Assembly: GCA_022837185.1 (NCBI GenBank)
Contig: JALHJD010000210.1
Location: forward strand, 1 to 5,210
DNA length: 5,210 bases
Source: Desulfobacteraceae bacterium
Lineage (GTDB): Bacteria; Desulfobacterota; Desulfobulbia; Desulfobulbales; Desulfobulbaceae
Direction of reading: 5' to 3'
In this document: piece after piece, positions 4,484-5,210 of the stretch
Layout: every line of letters starts with the position of its first letter
Numbering within the stretch: the stretch's first letter is position 1
Program-made: the position numbers and the translations under genes
The notes under the pieces: model-generated
What the model was told of the DNA's origin: nothing
The model's input: the letters and a program-made list of their open reading frames with translations, nothing else
Databases searched by the model: none

Positions 4484-4849
4484 GTGGAAAAAATTCTGAT
4501 CGTTGGCTGTAAAAACACAATGGACGATGTCTGCATCGGCTGTTCGCGCTGCCTGGTCGCCTTCAACCGGCGCAAGGGCGTTTTCGAAATCTATGAAGAC
4601 AGCGAGGCGGAGATTGTGGGCATGGTCGGCTGCGGCGGCTGCCCGGCGCCGGCCATCGTTACCCGCCTGATGCAGGTGAAGCTCTGGAATGCGCCCATGG
4701 AGGAAAAACCGACCGTGATCCACATCGCCCCCTGCATTGCCGAACAATGCCCCTACAAGGAAGAGATCATCAAAAAAATAACGGCCAAATCCGGCATCCG
4801 GGTGATTGAAGGAACACACCCCTACGTTCCGGCGGATATCTTCGCCTGA
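4484..4849 (+). CDS. CGGC-domain protein, eight cysteines
   Basis: This 121-residue cytoplasmic protein matches the CGGC domain family (PF08821). MEKILIVGCKNT opens with a beta strand and Cys9. C-x2-C-x2-C follows at 17, 20 and 23, then the name-giving VGCGGCP at 49-54 (Cys50, Cys53), and HIAPCIAEQCPYKEEI at 80-95 with Cys84 and Cys89. The eight cysteines in this arrangement suggest metal or Fe-S binding, or thiol chemistry. The family is poorly characterised and often described as putative metal-binding. The start is GTG, supported by a perfect Shine-Dalgarno at 4471-4478. The gene stands 205 nt from its upstream neighbour and ends in a strong intrinsic terminator, so it may be transcribed alone from an undetected promoter or by read-through. 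Its placement beside NifX-like and ferredoxin-ATPase genes fits metal-cluster handling in an anaerobe, which is inference. Confidence 0.88.
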   Translation: MEKILIVGCKNTMDDVCIGCSRCLVAFNRRKGVFEIYEDSEAEIVGMVGCGGCPAPAIVTRLMQVKLWNAPMEEKPTVIHIAPCIAEQCPYKEEIIKKITAKSGIRVIEGTHPYVPADIFA

Positions 4850-4870
4850 CCGACACCGTGCCCCGGACTC

Positions 4871-4897
4871 GGAGGCTGATGCTTTTGAACAGCCTCC
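4871..4897. repeat. Hairpin just before the terminator
   Basis: GGAGGCTG (4871-4878) is the exact reverse complement of CAGCCTCC (4890-4897), with an 11-nt loop that contains TTTT. It ends 4 nt before the terminator stem and may form a tandem 3'-end structure with it. Confidence 0.5.
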
Positions 4898-4901
4898 CCG
4901 G

Positions 4902-4943
4902 ACACAGCCCGCTCTCCTCCTGCGAGAGCGGGCTGTGTTTTTT
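4902..4943 (+). terminator. Strong intrinsic terminator of the CGGC gene
   Basis: ACACAGCCCGCTCTC (4902-4916) pairs perfectly with GAGAGCGGGCTGTGT (4924-4938) over 15 bp with a 7-nt loop, and the run of six T (4938-4943) follows directly. Read on the minus strand the stem is followed by TCCGGGG, so it acts mainly for plus-strand transcripts. It also insulates the convergent minus-strand gene. Confidence 0.93.
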
Positions 4944-4997
4944 CCTGAAAAATGTAATGAATCCGTTCGTCGCCTGAAACGACAAAGCTTGCCGGCC

Positions 4998-5210
4998 CTA
5001 GAAATAATATCCCAGGTTGATGTTGAAGCGGCCGTTCCAGTCATCATTCAGGCTGGCACCGAAATCACCCACTTGTGAAGCGGCGTAATCCCCTCCGTAT
5101 ATATCCCCTTCATCGCCGACAAAATAGTTGCCGTTCGAATAGGCATAATCCACGTAAATGTACCAGCCTCCACTGGCAATGGCCATTCCTGTGACATTCA
5201 TGGCGCTGTT
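4998..5210 (-). CDS. Beta/gamma-crystallin-like protein, C-terminal part (5' end outside window)
   Basis: Seventy residues are visible, the frame is open to the window edge, and it ends at TAG (complement 4998-5000). The stretch GGWYIYVDYAYSNGNYFVG (14-32) resembles a beta/gamma-crystallin Greek-key motif: a tryptophan-led strand, then Y-x6-NY-F-x-G spacing. GDFGASLNDDWNGRFNI (48-64) resembles the second half, where family members usually have a ND-x-(I/V)-SS turn. Here it reads NDDWNG, so the serine expected in the calcium-binding turn is missing. The part is acidic, aromatic-rich and cysteine-free, as in secreted or surface proteins. A signal peptide would lie outside the window. The alternative is the last strands of an outer-membrane barrel, because the end NINLGYYF has alternating residues and a final Phe. 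The ATG at 5199-5201 is probably internal. Confidence 0.62.
   Translation of the reverse strand, partial: NSAMNVTGMAIASGGWYIYVDYAYSNGNYFVGDEGDIYGGDYAASQVGDFGASLNDDWNGRFNINLGYYF

Noticed and set aside
4433..5047. Minus-strand frame of 204 codons across the CGGC gene
   Set aside because: It runs antisense to a well-supported gene and through a strong terminator hairpin, and has no recognisable motif.

Overview
The window reads as chromosomal DNA of a moderately GC-rich strict anaerobe. A member of the former Deltaproteobacteria (Desulfuromonadota/Desulfobacterota, Geobacter- or Pelobacter-like) is the best guess, because tandem ferredoxin-containing MinD ATPases, NifX-like cofactor proteins, UPF0251/DUF134, DUF5320 and CGGC-domain proteins commonly sit together in such genomes. 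This is inferred from gene content; no phylogenetic marker is present.

Layout. (1) 1-2517, plus strand: a tight operon of four genes. Two paralogous MinD/Mrp-type ATPases, each with an inserted 2x[4Fe-4S] ferredoxin domain, are followed by two different NifB/NifX-type (dinitrogenase iron-molybdenum cofactor family) small proteins. The first ATPase lacks about 11 N-terminal residues because the window starts inside its Walker A motif. This set resembles the anaerobe-specific 'orange protein' (ORP) Mo/Cu-cluster system of Desulfovibrio. (2) 2518-2803: an intergenic region with a terminator-like hairpin, a second hairpin, and an operator-rich promoter (TTGATT-17 bp-TATATT) flanked by two near-identical 15-bp boxes and overlapped by a third dyad. 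(3) 2804-4278, plus strand: a probable second transcription unit with a DUF134 helix-turn-helix regulator, two DUF5320-like low-complexity Gly/Arg proteins sharing an N-terminal motif with a cysteine at residue 23, and an unrecognised 139-residue soluble protein. (4) 4279-4483: a 205-bp gap with nested inverted repeats. (5) 4484-4849: a CGGC-domain, eight-cysteine protein closed by a strong intrinsic terminator (4902-4943). (6) 4998-5210, minus strand: the convergent C-terminal part of a beta/gamma-crystallin-like protein whose start lies outside the window.

Working model (inference): the ATPases would use ATP and Fe-S redox chemistry to load or reduce a metal-sulfur cluster carried by the NifX-like proteins. 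The DUF134 protein would regulate its own unit and perhaps the neighbours, and the DUF5320 and CGGC proteins would have accessory metal or thiol roles. No enzyme reaction can be assigned to most of the second unit from sequence alone. No RNA genes, insertion sequences or CRISPR arrays were seen.
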